Assembly: GCF_023159225.1 (NCBI RefSeq)
Contig: NC_063180.1
Coordinates: forward strand, 10,165,297 to 10,229,296
Direction: 5' to 3'
From: Perognathus longimembris pacificus
Taxonomy: Eukaryota; Chordata; Mammalia; Rodentia; Heteromyidae
DNA length: 64,000 bases
The position numbers and the translations under genes were made by a program. How positions within the stretch are numbered: the stretch's first letter is position 1; every line of letters begins with the position of its first letter. Below are positions 47,509 through 58,066 of the stretch, in pieces. The notes below the pieces were generated by a model. That model searched no databases, was not told the origin of the DNA, and saw only the letters and a list, made by a program, of their open reading frames with translations.

Positions 47509-48102
47509 TACAGGTTTAGGCAAGTCATAGCATAGCATCCCAAGGCCCAATAGCTATACCCTTATGAACACCTAAGATGATGCTAAGTGAAATGAACTCC
47601 ATGTTATGGAAACAATTGTTATATCACAGTTGTAACTACTTTCAACGTCCCATGTGTATCTGTAGCTTCTATTATTGATGATGTTCTTGTATCACCTTCC
47701 TGTGGTTGTACCTATACTATCTCTGTAATCTTATCTGAGTATATTGGAAACCGTGTATACTGGTATTGGATGCAGGAAATTGAAAGGGAATACAAAATTT
47801 GAGAGACACAGGGTAAAAAAAGACAAACAAGTACAAAAGCAATACTTGCAAAACTGTTTGTTGTAAGTGAACTGAACACCTCCGGGTGGGGGGGGGAGGG
47901 AAAAAAAAGGAGAGAGGGGGGGTATGAGGGACAAGGTAACAAACAGTACAAGAAATGTATCCAATGCCTAACGTATGAAACTGTAACCTCTGTGTACATC
48001 ACTTTGATAATAAAATTTGAAAAAAAAAACTACCATTCTTTAAAAAATAAATACTGGCCAATTTGTTAAAAAAAAGGAAAACAAAAGAAATAGACAAATG
48101 CT

Positions 48103-48437
48103 TTGCTACTCCTCTTTCTTCCACATGGTTTTATCCCAGATGTCACTGTAACTGATTTTGCTACCCTGGGTATTGTATATACACTATCGGAAGTAGAGAA
48201 GGGAAGGGAAACATCAAATGGAGATACAAAGGGTAAAAGGCAAACCAATGCAACAGCAATACTTAGAAGACAATATGATGTGAACTCACTATACAACTCT
48301 GGGTGGGACGAGGGAATTGTGGAGGGGGAAAAGGTGGGAGAAATGATGGAGGAGGTAGCAAGTTTGATAATAAATATACTCACTGTTTTACATCTGAAAT
48401 TGTAACCCCTCTGTACATCACCTTGACAATAAGTTAA
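48103..48437 (+). repeat. Older L1 3' end, target of the L1 insertion to its left
   Basis: CACATGGTTTTATCCCAGATG, ATTGTATATACACTATCGG, the purine tract GGGACGAGGGAATTGTGGAGG and CCCCTCTGTACATCACCTTG are L1 3'-UTR landmarks, more diverged than in the adjacent young element. Confidence 0.8.
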
Positions 48438-49230
48438 TTTTTAAAAATGAACTGAACTATTCTTTAGATTTGAAATAACATAGTATTTCTTTTTTTCATG
48501 ATATGATGGCTTTATTAAGCATATGTACAAAGAAATAAGAGAAATAGGAGTGGAAATTAAATTAAGCGATAATAGTTTTAGTTTGTTACAGGTGCAAAAC
48601 ACACAATGTTTCTTAATTTGATACTTATCCTTCTCACCACTCCTAATTAATTTTATAAATGAATGGCATTTTCCCATTAGAAATCATCTTATTCTCTTCA
48701 AGATTTTCAAAGACATAGATTTTACTCTGTAGAAGGTATTGATTCTTCACTCATTCAGATTTTGTCATAGACCCAGAAACCTGGTAACTAACAGCTTAAG
48801 ACCTCTGTTCACAGTTTTGGAGGGTGATAGCTTCTGACTGCTGAGGTTTATTTACTGATTAAATGACTTCAAGCCAGTCTAATTCATAACCCCTGTATAC
48901 ATTTCCATTGCATCAAAGGGGTCATCATTTGCAAGTATTCAGTGAATAGATATGTGAGTCCAACTGAGAATTAAGCATTACTGAAGTAGAATAGTCCTTT
49001 TGTTCCAACCATGGACCACTTCTACGGTTATCATAGCAGATGAGTCAGTCAAAAGTGCCCTAAATGTAGGTGATATCTCTTCCTCAGATACCCATGACTC
49101 CCTCCCACCAATAATTTCTATTCTATTGCTAATTGAGTCAGATTTTCTATTCAAAGGAAAAGGACGTATTTTACTATACTATGTCTAGATGCATTGTAAA
49201 TCTTTATACTTAGATTACTTATTAAATATG
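48438..49230. other. Unique intergenic DNA
   Basis: I see no gene or recognisable repeat. Confidence 0.5.
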
Positions 49231-51155
49231 TCAAATGGAAAAGCCTCCCATGCTCCTGGATTGGGAGGATTGACACTGTAAAAATGGCAATACTTCCAAA
49301 GGCTAGCTAAAAATTCAAAACCCATCAATATCTCAGCACCATTCTTTAATGAAATAGAGGAAGCAATCCACCAATTCATATGGAACAATAAAAAACCCCG
49401 AATAGCAAAAGCAATCCTTAGTAGAAAGAATACTGTTGGAGGAATTTCAGTACTAAACTTCAAGCTGTGTTACAAAGCTATAGCAAGAAAAACAGCTTGG
49501 TATTGGCACAAGAACAGGCCTGAGGACCAATGGAACAGAACTGAGACCCAGAAATGAACCCGCAGAATTATGGCTACTTAATCTTTGATGAAGGATCTAA
49601 AAAATAAGATGGAAGAAAGAAAGCCTCTTCAACAAATGGTGCTGCCAAAACTGGTTCAACATCTGTAACAAATTAACACTAGATCCTTATATATCACCCT
49701 GTACCAGAATCAATTCCAAATGGATCAAAGACCTCATAGTAAAATCAGATACCCTGAAAACACTACAAGTAGGTAAAAGAGAAACACTTGGGCTCCTTGA
49801 TAGAAGACAAAACTTCCTTAATAAAGGCCTTGAAACCCAACAAATCCAAAAAAGGTTGGATGAATGGGACTGTATCAAACTGCAGAGCTTCCGCAGGGCA
49901 AAGGACATAGCTTGCAAGATAAACAGAAAGCCCAGAGATTGGGAGAAGATATTTACCAGCCATACAATGAACAAAAGCCTCATATCTAAAATATCTGTAG
50001 AACTCAAAAAACTAAATTCTTCCAAAACAAATCCTCAAAGAACCCACAGCCCCCTCAACAAATGGGCCAAAGACCTAGCAAGAGGCTTCTCTGAAGAGGA
50101 AGTGAGGATGGCCAAGCAACACATGAAAATGTGCTCTTCACCACTGGCCATAAAAGAAGTGCAAATCAAAACATTGAGAATCCACCTCACCCCAGGAAGA
50201 ATGTGCATTATCAGGGAAACTAACAATGACAAGTGCTGGAGGGTATGTGGCCAAAAGCGAACCCTACTACATTGTTGGTGGGAATGTAAACTTGTTCATC
50301 CACTCTGGAGAGTGGTATGAAGGTTCCTCAGAAGGCTAAACGTAGAGCTCCTCTATGACCAAACAGCACCACTTTGGGGCATCTACCCAAAAGATTACAA
50401 GCAAGACCACAATAAAGCCACCAGCACAACAATGGTCATCACAGCACAGTTTGTCATTGCTAAAATATGGAACTAACCCAAATGCCCCTCAGTAGATGAG
50501 TGGATCAGGAAAATTTGGTACATATACACAATGGAATTTTATGCCTCTATAAAACAGAATGGCATTGTCCTATTCATAAAGAAATGGAAGGACTTGGAAA
50601 AATTTATACTAAATAAAGTGACCCAGACCCAAAGATACCTCTATGGTTTCCCTCATAGAGAATAATTAGTACATATTTAGACTAGTCATAGCAGAAGATC
50701 ACAATAGCCCAATAGCTATGCCCTTATGCACACATAAGATGATGCTAAGTGAAATGAACTCCACATTCTGGAAACAAGTGGTGTATCATTGTTGTAATTT
50801 ATTTTCAACATGCCATATGAAACCATACCTTTTTTCTCTCTCTCATAATCCCTTCCTGTGGTTTCATGGCCGTTATCAGTGTATCTGATCTTAGTTCCCT
50901 GGATACTGTATATACATGTATTAGAACTAGGAAATAACAAAATCAAGAGACAAAGGAGAAATACAAACAATTCCAAAAGCAATACTTACAAAACCATTTG
51001 GTGTAAACCAACTGTACAATTCATGGGGAGGAAGGAAATAGGGAGGGGCAAGGCAGGGGAATAATTAGGGAGGAAGTAAGAAGTTGAACAAGAAATGCCT
51101 TACATATGAAGCTGTAACCTCTCTGTACTTCACTTTGACAATAGAGGGAAAAAAA
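49231..51155 (+). pseudogene. 5'-truncated L1 (ORF2 C-terminal half and 3' UTR)
   Basis: Begins within late RT at GGAAAAGCCTCCCATGCTCC and keeps a good ORF2 C-terminal stretch (49856-50320: MDEWDCIKLQSFRRAKDIAC). The zinc-knuckle-like [20 protein letters not shown] lies near 50231-50290, with CWRVC and HCWWEC cysteine/histidine residues retained. ORF2 ends at the usual GGAATAATTAG near 50668. The 3' UTR finishes at TTGACAATAG and an A tail near 51148. No clear TSD. Stops and indels make it nonfunctional. Confidence 0.9.
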
Positions 51156-52054
51156 TTGCCCTCAATGCTAGGGATGAATAAAAGAGTCAATACTTAAAAC
51201 TATTTAAAGAGAGGAATAATTGTAACCTTGTCTCATACTTTCTTGGTGATTGAGATTAGAAAGGGGGATTACTCAAATAAATAAGCTTACATAATCATTG
51301 ATCATTGTCTAAATTTCAATTACTAATTATATTTTTAAGAAAATATTGTTTTAAGTACCAATTACTCTTACTTAGTTTGTTGTATAGCATTGGTTAATAT
51401 TTTCACCTCCAGCCATCAAGGCCATTTTTAATAATTGCAATGCAAATCAAAATTCTAGTTTAATTATACCAAAGAATAGTGTAAAGCACATTGTCAAATA
51501 ACAATTGGAATATTGTCTGGGTTTCAAGAGGCAAAAGTTCTCCATTTATTTTTCATCTTCACATAAAACATTTTGTTAATGTGAAACTAAAATTTAAACA
51601 TGAAGGGCATTTGTTTCCTCCAGGCTTTCTAAACCAACTTAGTATGTGAAATTTAAATTTACTGTCACCTTCTAATCTTTGACAATCTAATCAAGCAAAT
51701 GCTTTTTGTCTCAATATTATATTACCATATCAAAGATATTGTAATGCTAGCTTTCCTACGTTGTTAAGTTCAGTGATTTTTATATTAAGCAAAATGTTAT
51801 TTGCACAAGTAACTTTTACTCTCTAGTATCTTTAAGTATGCCAGACATCTGTTTAGTACTATGAATCAAATTATGAGTAAAACAATGAATTGTTTCCAAA
51901 ATGCTATTCAAAGATAATAATGAGTAATTAATTAAAAAATCCATTCATAGTATCTCATCCATGATCTCAGAATTAAAAAGGAAAACCACCTAACTTCTTG
52001 CTCATACTTCTTGGAAATATCTATGCTAAATTAGGAAATGAAAATAAATGATTC
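51156..52054. other. Unique AT-rich intergenic DNA
   Basis: I see no gene or recognisable repeat. Confidence 0.5.
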
Positions 52055-52225
52055 CAGAGACAATCACAGTATGTGCTTGTAATCCCAAAATTTGGGAAGA
52101 TGAGACAGAAAAATTATAAGTTCAAGGCCAGCTCCTACTATCAAGTGAGTTCTAAGTCAGCCTTGACAGCATACTGAGACCCTATGTGTAACGTACAAAC
52201 AAAAATTAAACAAATAATAAACTCA
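52055..52225 (+). repeat. Old monomeric B1-like SINE
   Basis: GTGCTTGTAATCCCAAAATT, GGGAAGATGAGACAG, AAGTTCAAGGCCAGC and CATACTGAGACCCTATG follow the B1 order. No ID half. Confidence 0.75.
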
Positions 52226-52611
52226 TGATTCAGTAAGAAGTTTCCCTTTAGTTCTAAAAAGTGAGGCCATAGAAAATAATCTCAAAAGGGAGTTTTATAA
52301 GATACAGATTTATAGAAGATGCTTACCTTAGTAGATTCCAAAAATGTTACAAAATTACACTTTTAATATTTAAACAAAGACAAATATTTATATTCACAGA
52401 CATGTGCATACATATATTTTCCTATATATGTATGCATCCCCAGAAACCATGATTCTAACTATAGGATTTCTGAAAGGAATGATGGAAAAGGAGATGTAAC
52501 TATATATCAAGTGATACAAGGAATCTCAATTTAAGTTATTGGCATACAAGGGATGGGGAAATGAAGACAAAGGAAAAAGTAGAGAGCATTGTTCTGATTA
52601 AAATATATGTA
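52226..52611. other. Unique intergenic DNA
   Basis: I see no gene or recognisable repeat. Confidence 0.5.
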
Positions 52612-52830
52612 ATAGCCCCACACCGGTGATTCATGGCCATCATCCTTCCTACTGAGGAGCTTGAGGTCTTAGGATCACAGTTCAAAGCCAACCCAGGAAG
52701 GAAAGCCTTTGGGACTCTTATCTCCAACTCACAACCAGAAAAACAACAACAATAACAAAAAACCCACAGAAGTGGATCAGTGGTTCAAATTGGTAGAACA
52801 CTAGCTTAGAGCAAAAAGATTTTAGGCTAG
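52612..52830 (+). repeat. B1-dID-type SINE
   Basis: CCCACACCGGTGATTCATG, AGGATCACAGTTCAAAGCC, CTCTTATCTCCAACTCAC and GAAGTGGATCAGTGGTTC are in order. It is immediately followed by a second SINE of the same type. Confidence 0.8.
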
Positions 52831-52832
52831 GT

Positions 52833-52935
52833 GTCAGTCTCTCACACCTATAGTCCTAACTACTCTGAAGTCTGATATCTGAGGGTCATGGTTCAAAGGA
52901 AACATGGGCAGGAAAGTTCGTGTTACTCCTTTTTC
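52833..52935 (+). repeat. B1-dID-type SINE, left half (split by nested L1s)
   Basis: GTGTCAGTCTCTCACACC, ATAGTCCTAACTACTCTG, GGGTCATGGTTCAAAGG and GGGCAGGAAAGTTCGTG end abruptly at a T-rich L1 tail. The matching right half is at 54097-54231. Confidence 0.75.
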
Positions 52936-52954
52936 TTTTTTTTTTTTTTACCAA

Positions 52955-53173
52955 TGATTTTTTTTTAAATTTTTATTGTGCAGATGATGGAAAAAGGGGT
53001 TACAGTTACATAAGGTAATGAGTACATTTCTTTTTGAACAGTGTCACCACCTCCTTTTCTCCCCCCTCACCAACCTTCCACAATTCCTGTCTGTCCCCAA
53101 GTTGTAAACTTCAATTTCAAGTCTTTAGTTAGCATCACTGTTGCATTGGTTTACCCTTTCTCCCACCGTTTCT
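52955..53173 (-). repeat. Older L1 3' end, left part (split)
   Basis: T tail, TTTTTATTGTGCAGATGATGG and a pyrimidine-rich stretch, then GTTGTAAACTTCAATTTC, a 3'-UTR variant unlike the young subtypes. It is interrupted at TTTCTCCCACCGTTTCT by a younger L1 and resumes at 53772. Confidence 0.75.
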
Positions 53174-53771
53174 TTTTATTATTATTTTAATATTTTTTTT
53201 CTTTATTGTCAATGTGATGTGCAGAGAGGTTACAGTTTCATACATTAGGCCTTGGGTACATTCCTTGTACTGTTTGTTACCTCATCTCTCATTCCCACCT
53301 CCCCCCTCTCCCTTTCCCTCTCCCCCCATTAGTAGTTCAGTTGGTTTACACCAAATGGTTTTGCAAGTATTGCTTTTGGATTCTATTGTCTTTTTATCCT
53401 TTGTCTGTCGATTTTGATATTCCCTTTCACTTTCCTAGTTCTAATACCAGTATATACAGTTTCCAATGTACTCAGATAAGATATAGTGATAGTGCAGGTA
53501 CAATCACAGGAAGGGGATACAAGAGCATCATCAACAATAGAAGCTATGGTTTCACATGGCATGTTGAAAGTAATTACAACAGTGATATAACAGTCATTTC
53601 CATAACATGGAGTTCATTTCACTTAGCATTATCTTATGCATTCATAAAGGATTCATAAAGGCATAGCTATTAGGCTCTTTTGATCCTCTGCCATGATTAT
53701 CCTAAACCTGTGCTAATTATTCCCTATGAGTGAGACCATAAAGTCCATGTTTCTTTTCTCCCACCGTTTCT
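53157..53771 (-). mobile_element. 5'-truncated L1 with 17-bp TSD nested in an older L1
   Basis: The TSD TTTCTCCCACCGTTTCT is at 53157-53173 and 53755-53771. The ~580-bp body is L1 3' UTR plus the last ORF2 codons, starting with TTTTTTTTCTTTATTGTCAA. Near 53636-53665 it carries a tandem duplication (ATTCATAAAGG ATTCATAAAGG) shared only with the L1 at 58067-59139. Confidence 0.95.
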
Positions 53772-54096
53772 GTGATTCTCTTTCACCTCCACAAATCAGA
53801 TTAGCTTAAAAGGGTACAGAAAAAAAAAAAAAACTGTGACAACAGAGAATAAACCAATGGGAGGCCAAAGAAAAAAGAAATAAAAGCAAACAGTATAATA
53901 CAAAAACCTCTTGTTTGCATTTCTTGAAGTTCATTTTGATAAGCATCATTTTATATAGTCAAATGTAGATAGCTATTGAGCTATTATGATTATCTGCTAG
54001 GAATGACTTAGAAATATTGTGGTTCTTAGAAATGAGGTAAACAATGAAGCCTATGTGTCTTCAAGTCTGACTTGCCTCACTTAATATAATAAACCA
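53772..54096 (-). repeat. Older L1 3' end, right part (split)
   Basis: Continuation of the 52955 fragment after the nested L1. TTGAAGTTCATTTTGATAAG, TAGCTATTGAGCTATTATG and GTCTGACTTGCCTCACTTAA are antisense L1 landmarks around the ORF2 end. An internal A run lies near 53820-53833. Confidence 0.7.
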
Positions 54097-54231
54097 CTCA
54101 GAAAAAGCACAAAGTGTTTCTGTAGCTCATGTGCCAGAACGCTAGCCTTGAGCACAAAGATGCTCAGAGACAGTGCACAGGCCATGAGTTTAAGCTCTAG
54201 TTCTGGCAAAAAAAAAAAAAAAAAAAAAAAG
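54097..54231 (+). repeat. B1-dID-type SINE, right half (ID part and A tail)
   Basis: GTTTCTGTAGCTCATGTGCC, GAACGCTAGCCTTGAGC, GACAGTGCACAGGCCATG and TTCTGGC followed by about 22 A. It completes the SINE begun at 52833. Confidence 0.75.
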
Positions 54232-54309
54232 TGTCACTGAAATGTCATGGCAAAAATCTCTCCACAAAATTAAAAACCCTTAAAAACAAATGATTGATAG
54301 ATAAATAAA

Positions 54310-54560
54310 GCAATATCTGTTGGGAGGTGGCCATAAGCAAGAATATGTTTGTGGAGCAGAGAGGTTGAAGTAAATTGATGATATGAATAAATATGGCCCA
54401 AGTACATCATTGGCACACATGAGAATAGAACACTGAAAATTGTGGAGGTTGTTTTGGATTGTAGGGGGTAGTTTGGTTAAGATATATTGTATGCATATAT
54501 AGAAATGTATAATGAACCTCTCCTTTGTACAGCTAGCATATGCCAATTTAAAAAATCTTT
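54310..54560 (+). repeat. Older L1-like 3' end
   Basis: The TGTTGGGAGGTGGCCATAAG region and AATGAACCTCTCCTTTGTAC at the end, with an A-rich finish, resemble the older L1 3' ends at 30209 and 31228. Family not assigned. Confidence 0.5.
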
Positions 54561-54656
54561 AAAAATCTGTGTTCCTACACCTGCTTTCTCTTTTTTTTCC
54601 TCCTGGCTTGAATCTCTATAATGTTAAAACTTACTTGCGCTAACTTTCTAGGATTA

Positions 54657-55347
54657 TTAGGTGAGTGGATCAAGAAAATGTTGTACATATACACAATGGA
54701 ATTATATGCCACTATCAGAAAGAATGACACTGCCCTATTTGTAAGGAAATGGAAGGACTTGGAAAAAATTATACTAAGAGAAGTGAGCCAGACACAAAGA
54801 AACATGAACTCTATGGTTTCTCTCATAGGGAATAATTAGTACATTTCTAGGATAAGCATAGCAGAAGAGCACAACAGCTCAATAGCTATGCCCATATAAA
54901 CACATAAGATAATGCTAAGCGAAATGAACTCCATGTAATGGAAATAAGTGGTATATAATTGTTGTAGTTAATTTCAACATACCACATGAAACCATACCTT
55001 TTCCTTTCTTTCTTTCTCTCTTATTCCTTACCTGTGGTTTTACTCCTGCTACTACTGTAACTGATCTTAGTACTCTGGATACTGTATAGGCATGTATTGG
55101 AACCAGGGAAGGGAAAGGGAAGCCCAAAATTGAGAGGCAAGGGATAAGAAGACAAACCGTTGCAATCGCGATACTTACAAAACCAATTGGTGTAAATCAA
55201 CCTTACAATTCAAGGGGAGGGAGGGAACTGGGGAGGGGGAAGATGGGGGAAAATGAGGGAGGAGGTGACAAGTTGGATAAGAAATGTACTTGCCTTACTT
55301 ATGAAACTGTAACACCTCTGTACTTTACTTTGATACTAAAGAAAAGA
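54657..55347 (+). repeat. 5'-truncated L1 (ORF2 end and 3' UTR)
   Basis: Starts at GTGAGTGGATCAAGAAAATG near the ORF2 C terminus, then the ORF2 end (TCATAGGGAATAATTAG), GATAATGCTAAGCGAAATG, the purine tract GGGGAGGGAGGGAACTGGGG and CCTCTGTACTTTACTTTG with an A-rich tail. No clear TSD. Confidence 0.88.
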
Positions 55348-55374
55348 AATCTTTAAAAATACAATTTGAACTGG

Positions 55375-55475
55375 GAGAGAATGAGGGAAGGTGTGATACT
55401 GTCCTAAAAGAAATGTACTTTTTATCGGACTATGTAACTGTAGCCCCTCTGTACATCACTTTTATAACAATATTC
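55375..55475 (+). repeat. Short L1 3' end of another subfamily
   Basis: GAGAATGAGGGAAGGTGTG, ATGTACTTTTTATCGGAC and TGTAGCCCCTCTGTACATC form a 3'-UTR end slightly different from its left neighbour. Confidence 0.65.
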
Positions 55476-55837
55476 ACTTAAAAATATAATTTGATAGATG
55501 CTATTTAAATTTTAGTGTGTTTCATGTGTTTGAAGTTTTCTTGAAGTGCTGGGGAAATTTTCAATATATTTAATCTATATATTCCTGTCCTATAACTAAT
55601 GAGAGAGTATAAGCATAATTGTATGTTTCCAAAGGAAATATATACTTTTATTAAGTAAAATATTTAAATAAAACATATCAATAAAATTTCTCTGCCCTTT
55701 GGTGAGTACCATATTTTCTTTTATTTATTGATTTTTGCTGTTAGGTAATCTAATAATTAAAATATATCTACTGTAGATTTATGGAAAATAGAACACATGT
55801 ATCACTGATTTGAGGGCCTGTATTAATTCTGTGACAT
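55476..55837. other. Unique AT-rich intergenic DNA
   Basis: I see no gene or recognisable repeat. Confidence 0.5.
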
Positions 55838-56087
55838 TAAAATTTTTATTAATGGGGCTGGGAATATGGCCTAGTGGCAAGAGTCCTTGCCTCCTACAGA
55901 TGAAGCTCTGGGTTCGATTCCCCAGCACCACATATATGGAAAACGGCCAGAAGGGACGCTGTGGCTCAGGTGGCAGTGTGCTAGCCTTCAGCAAAAAGAA
56001 GCCAGGGACAGTGCTCAGGCCCTGAGTCCAAGGCCCAGGACTGGCAAAAATAAATAAATAAATAAATAAAATAAAATTTTTATTAAT
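55838..56087 (+). mobile_element. Dimeric ID-family SINE with 16-bp TSD
   Basis: The TSD TAAAATTTTTATTAAT is at 55838-55853 and 56072-56087. The body starts GGGGCTGGGAATATGG. An A-box-like TGGCCTAGTGG (55867-55877) and a B box GGTTCGATTCC (55911-55921) mark the pol III promoter of the first unit; the second unit GCTGTGGCTCAGGTGGCAG has degenerate boxes. The tail is (AAAT)n. It is a complete, good reference copy for the family in this window. Confidence 0.96.
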
Positions 56088-56619
56088 CAGAATGCTTATT
56101 CAGTTATATGTTAACTTCTGCACACCATGAAGAACTGTGATTTCAGGAAGATAAGTCTAGTTTTAGTGATATACACTGAATATTTTTAAACTTCATCATA
56201 AAGACATCTTGAGTGATGAATTAATTCACCTGATTAAAAATACCTATCTTTTCAGAAAAGTTGTGTTTCTCTGAGTAAGGCTTTCATAATTTAATTTATT
56301 CTTATAGCCTTCTTGATGATTCTACTTGTGCAACCACTCAAAAAGACAAACTCTATTATTGAGCACATTATTGTTCTTGATGGTACTTATTTCTATATCA
56401 TCTCTGATCTATTGTTGAACATTTGTTGAATTACAATATAGAATTCCTGTGCTGGTATCTATAATTTTGCTAAAATAGTATGCTCCATTTTAAATCTGGA
56501 ACTTTGTTCACATTACCAAGGAAGTGAGTGTTCTGAACATAGTTAAGAATCGTTGTTACTAATGAGGTAACTATAATGAAGTTCATATTCACATAGGCAG
56601 ACTTATGTTAGTTTTGAAA
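56088..56619. other. Unique intergenic DNA
   Basis: I see no gene or recognisable repeat. Confidence 0.5.
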
Positions 56620-56945
56620 TGAGTCGATGGGAAAAACTGTACAAATGTACCATGGAATATTACTAATAAAGAAGACTAAAATATTGTCATTTGGGGAAAA
56701 TAGGATGAATAGAGGACACTGAAGGAGGTAAAATAAACCAAAAAGAGACAAATGGTACATATTTACCCCAAATATGCAGATGCTAAAAAAATATGAGGCA
56801 ACCATAATTACTATTGAGATTGAGATGAGTGTGGGGAATGGTGATGAGGTGGATATATAAAGGTGGTAATGCGACATTTGAGCATATAAATTCAATTTGA
56901 ACTCCATTAATGTGCACAATTATTACATATCTATAGGCCATCATC
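56620..56945 (+). repeat. Old L1 ORF2 end/3' region
   Basis: GTACAAATGTACCATGGAAT, GGAAAATAGGATGAATAGAG and AAAGAGACAAATGGTACATA recall the ORF2 C terminus (the TACATATACACAATGGAAT and GAGACAAA motifs of young copies). Heavily decayed. Confidence 0.55.
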
Positions 56946-57819
56946 ATAATTCCAAGTACATATTCAACTTGAATTGAATAATATATGTTCAATCTGAAAC
57001 CAGATATGAAATTTAATTCATGCTTCATCTACTTTCCTTTTATCACATGTGGTAAATGTTTACAGAAATACTGAATGCTATCATACCTATCATTGGTGAT
57101 ATTTTTTAAATGTACATTCTGTTAAGTGAAAGAACTAACTCTTGGTTGATTTTCTGTTAAATATCAAAGACAAACATTTGATTATCGGATGCATACAGAA
57201 AATGCAGGAACAGGATCATGAAAGAAACCCTCATCCTGAATGAATAGATGCCTCATTTTCCAAAGCAGGTAAATAAAAGTTTGGAAAATTAAGAAGCCCA
57301 TTATTTTCTATAAAATAACCACTCATTGGACATTTGTATTTGATAGATGTATTATGAATCAAAAATGCAAAAACTACCTTATTATCACTCACAAGATCAT
57401 GATTAAAATATTACTAACTTTATCTAACATGAAATATGACCAAAGAGATTGATTCTCTGAATAATTAACCAACAAGCTCTATGGGTGTTGTATGACCTCA
57501 CTAAGATTTAAATCAGGAAGACTCTGCAGCTTGTGACCCTGTCAGCTCCACTTCAGTAAGACCTCTATGATGGGATTATGTGGTTTAAGTTGAGAGGAGT
57601 AAGCCTTAGAGAACCTTCAATGCTGGACCAAAATTAGGGGCATAGGTCAACAAGTTCTTATTAGCAAATTTGCTTCATTTTTATAGAAGAAAAAATATAA
57701 AATAATTGGAGTGTTTTGATGAAACCAAATATTATAAGAAGGTGTCTTATTTACATTTCCTATGATTATTTTGAATCATGAGTGCTTACTTGAGAAACTT
57801 TTGTTTCTCAGAAGCCCTC
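56946..57819. other. Unique intergenic DNA
   Basis: I see no gene or recognisable repeat. Confidence 0.5.
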
Positions 57820-58066
57820 AAAGTGCCAGGCATTACAGACTATACCAGTAATCACACCTCCCTTGGGAGGTGGAGGTCAGGAGGATTGTGGTTTGAGGCC
57901 ATCCAGGACAATAATTTAGAAAGACCTCACTTCAACAACCAAGCTGGGTATGACAATGTGTACATGTTATGCTAGCTCTGTGAGAAACATTGCTAGGAGG
58001 ATTGTGGTCCAAGGCTTACATGGTAAAAGTATAAAGCCATGTCTGAGAAGTAAGAAAGCAAATGGG
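57820..58066 (+). repeat. Tandem B1-like monomers followed (after L1) by an ID unit
   Basis: The first B1-like unit (about 57822-57940: GCCAGGCATTACAGACTATA, CTTGGGAGGTGGAGGTCAGG, GTGGTTTGAGGCCATCC) is followed by a second (about 57943-58050: AAGCTGGGTATGACAATGTG, GCTAGGAGGATTGTGG, TCCAAGGCTTACATGG). The L1 at 58067 separates these from an ID unit at 59151. The order B1-B1-ID may be one composite or chance neighbours. Confidence 0.6.

Larger units (their letters stand above)
41490..48102 (+). mobile_element. Near-full-length L1 with 16-bp TSD, internal RT deletion and extra 3' sequence
   Basis: The TSD GAAATAGACAAATGCT is at 41490-41505 and 48087-48102. Order inside: 5' UTR from 41506, ORF1 43670-44830, ORF2 44883-47508 (decayed, with a ~1.2 kb deletion near 46640), 3' UTR to the A run near 48020, then about 40 bp of non-L1 sequence and a second A-rich stretch before the TSD. 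The 5' end matches that of the minus-strand copy at 12805. A 5'-UTR SINE (42954-43154) inserted afterwards. The 3' UTR is the GTGAACTGAACACCTCC subtype. It cannot mobilise itself. Confidence 0.95.

Noticed and set aside
55867..55921. A/B-box sequences considered as a functional tRNA gene
   Set aside because: No complete cloverleaf, and the unit is repeated in the dimeric SINE family with A tails and TSDs, so it is a SINE promoter.
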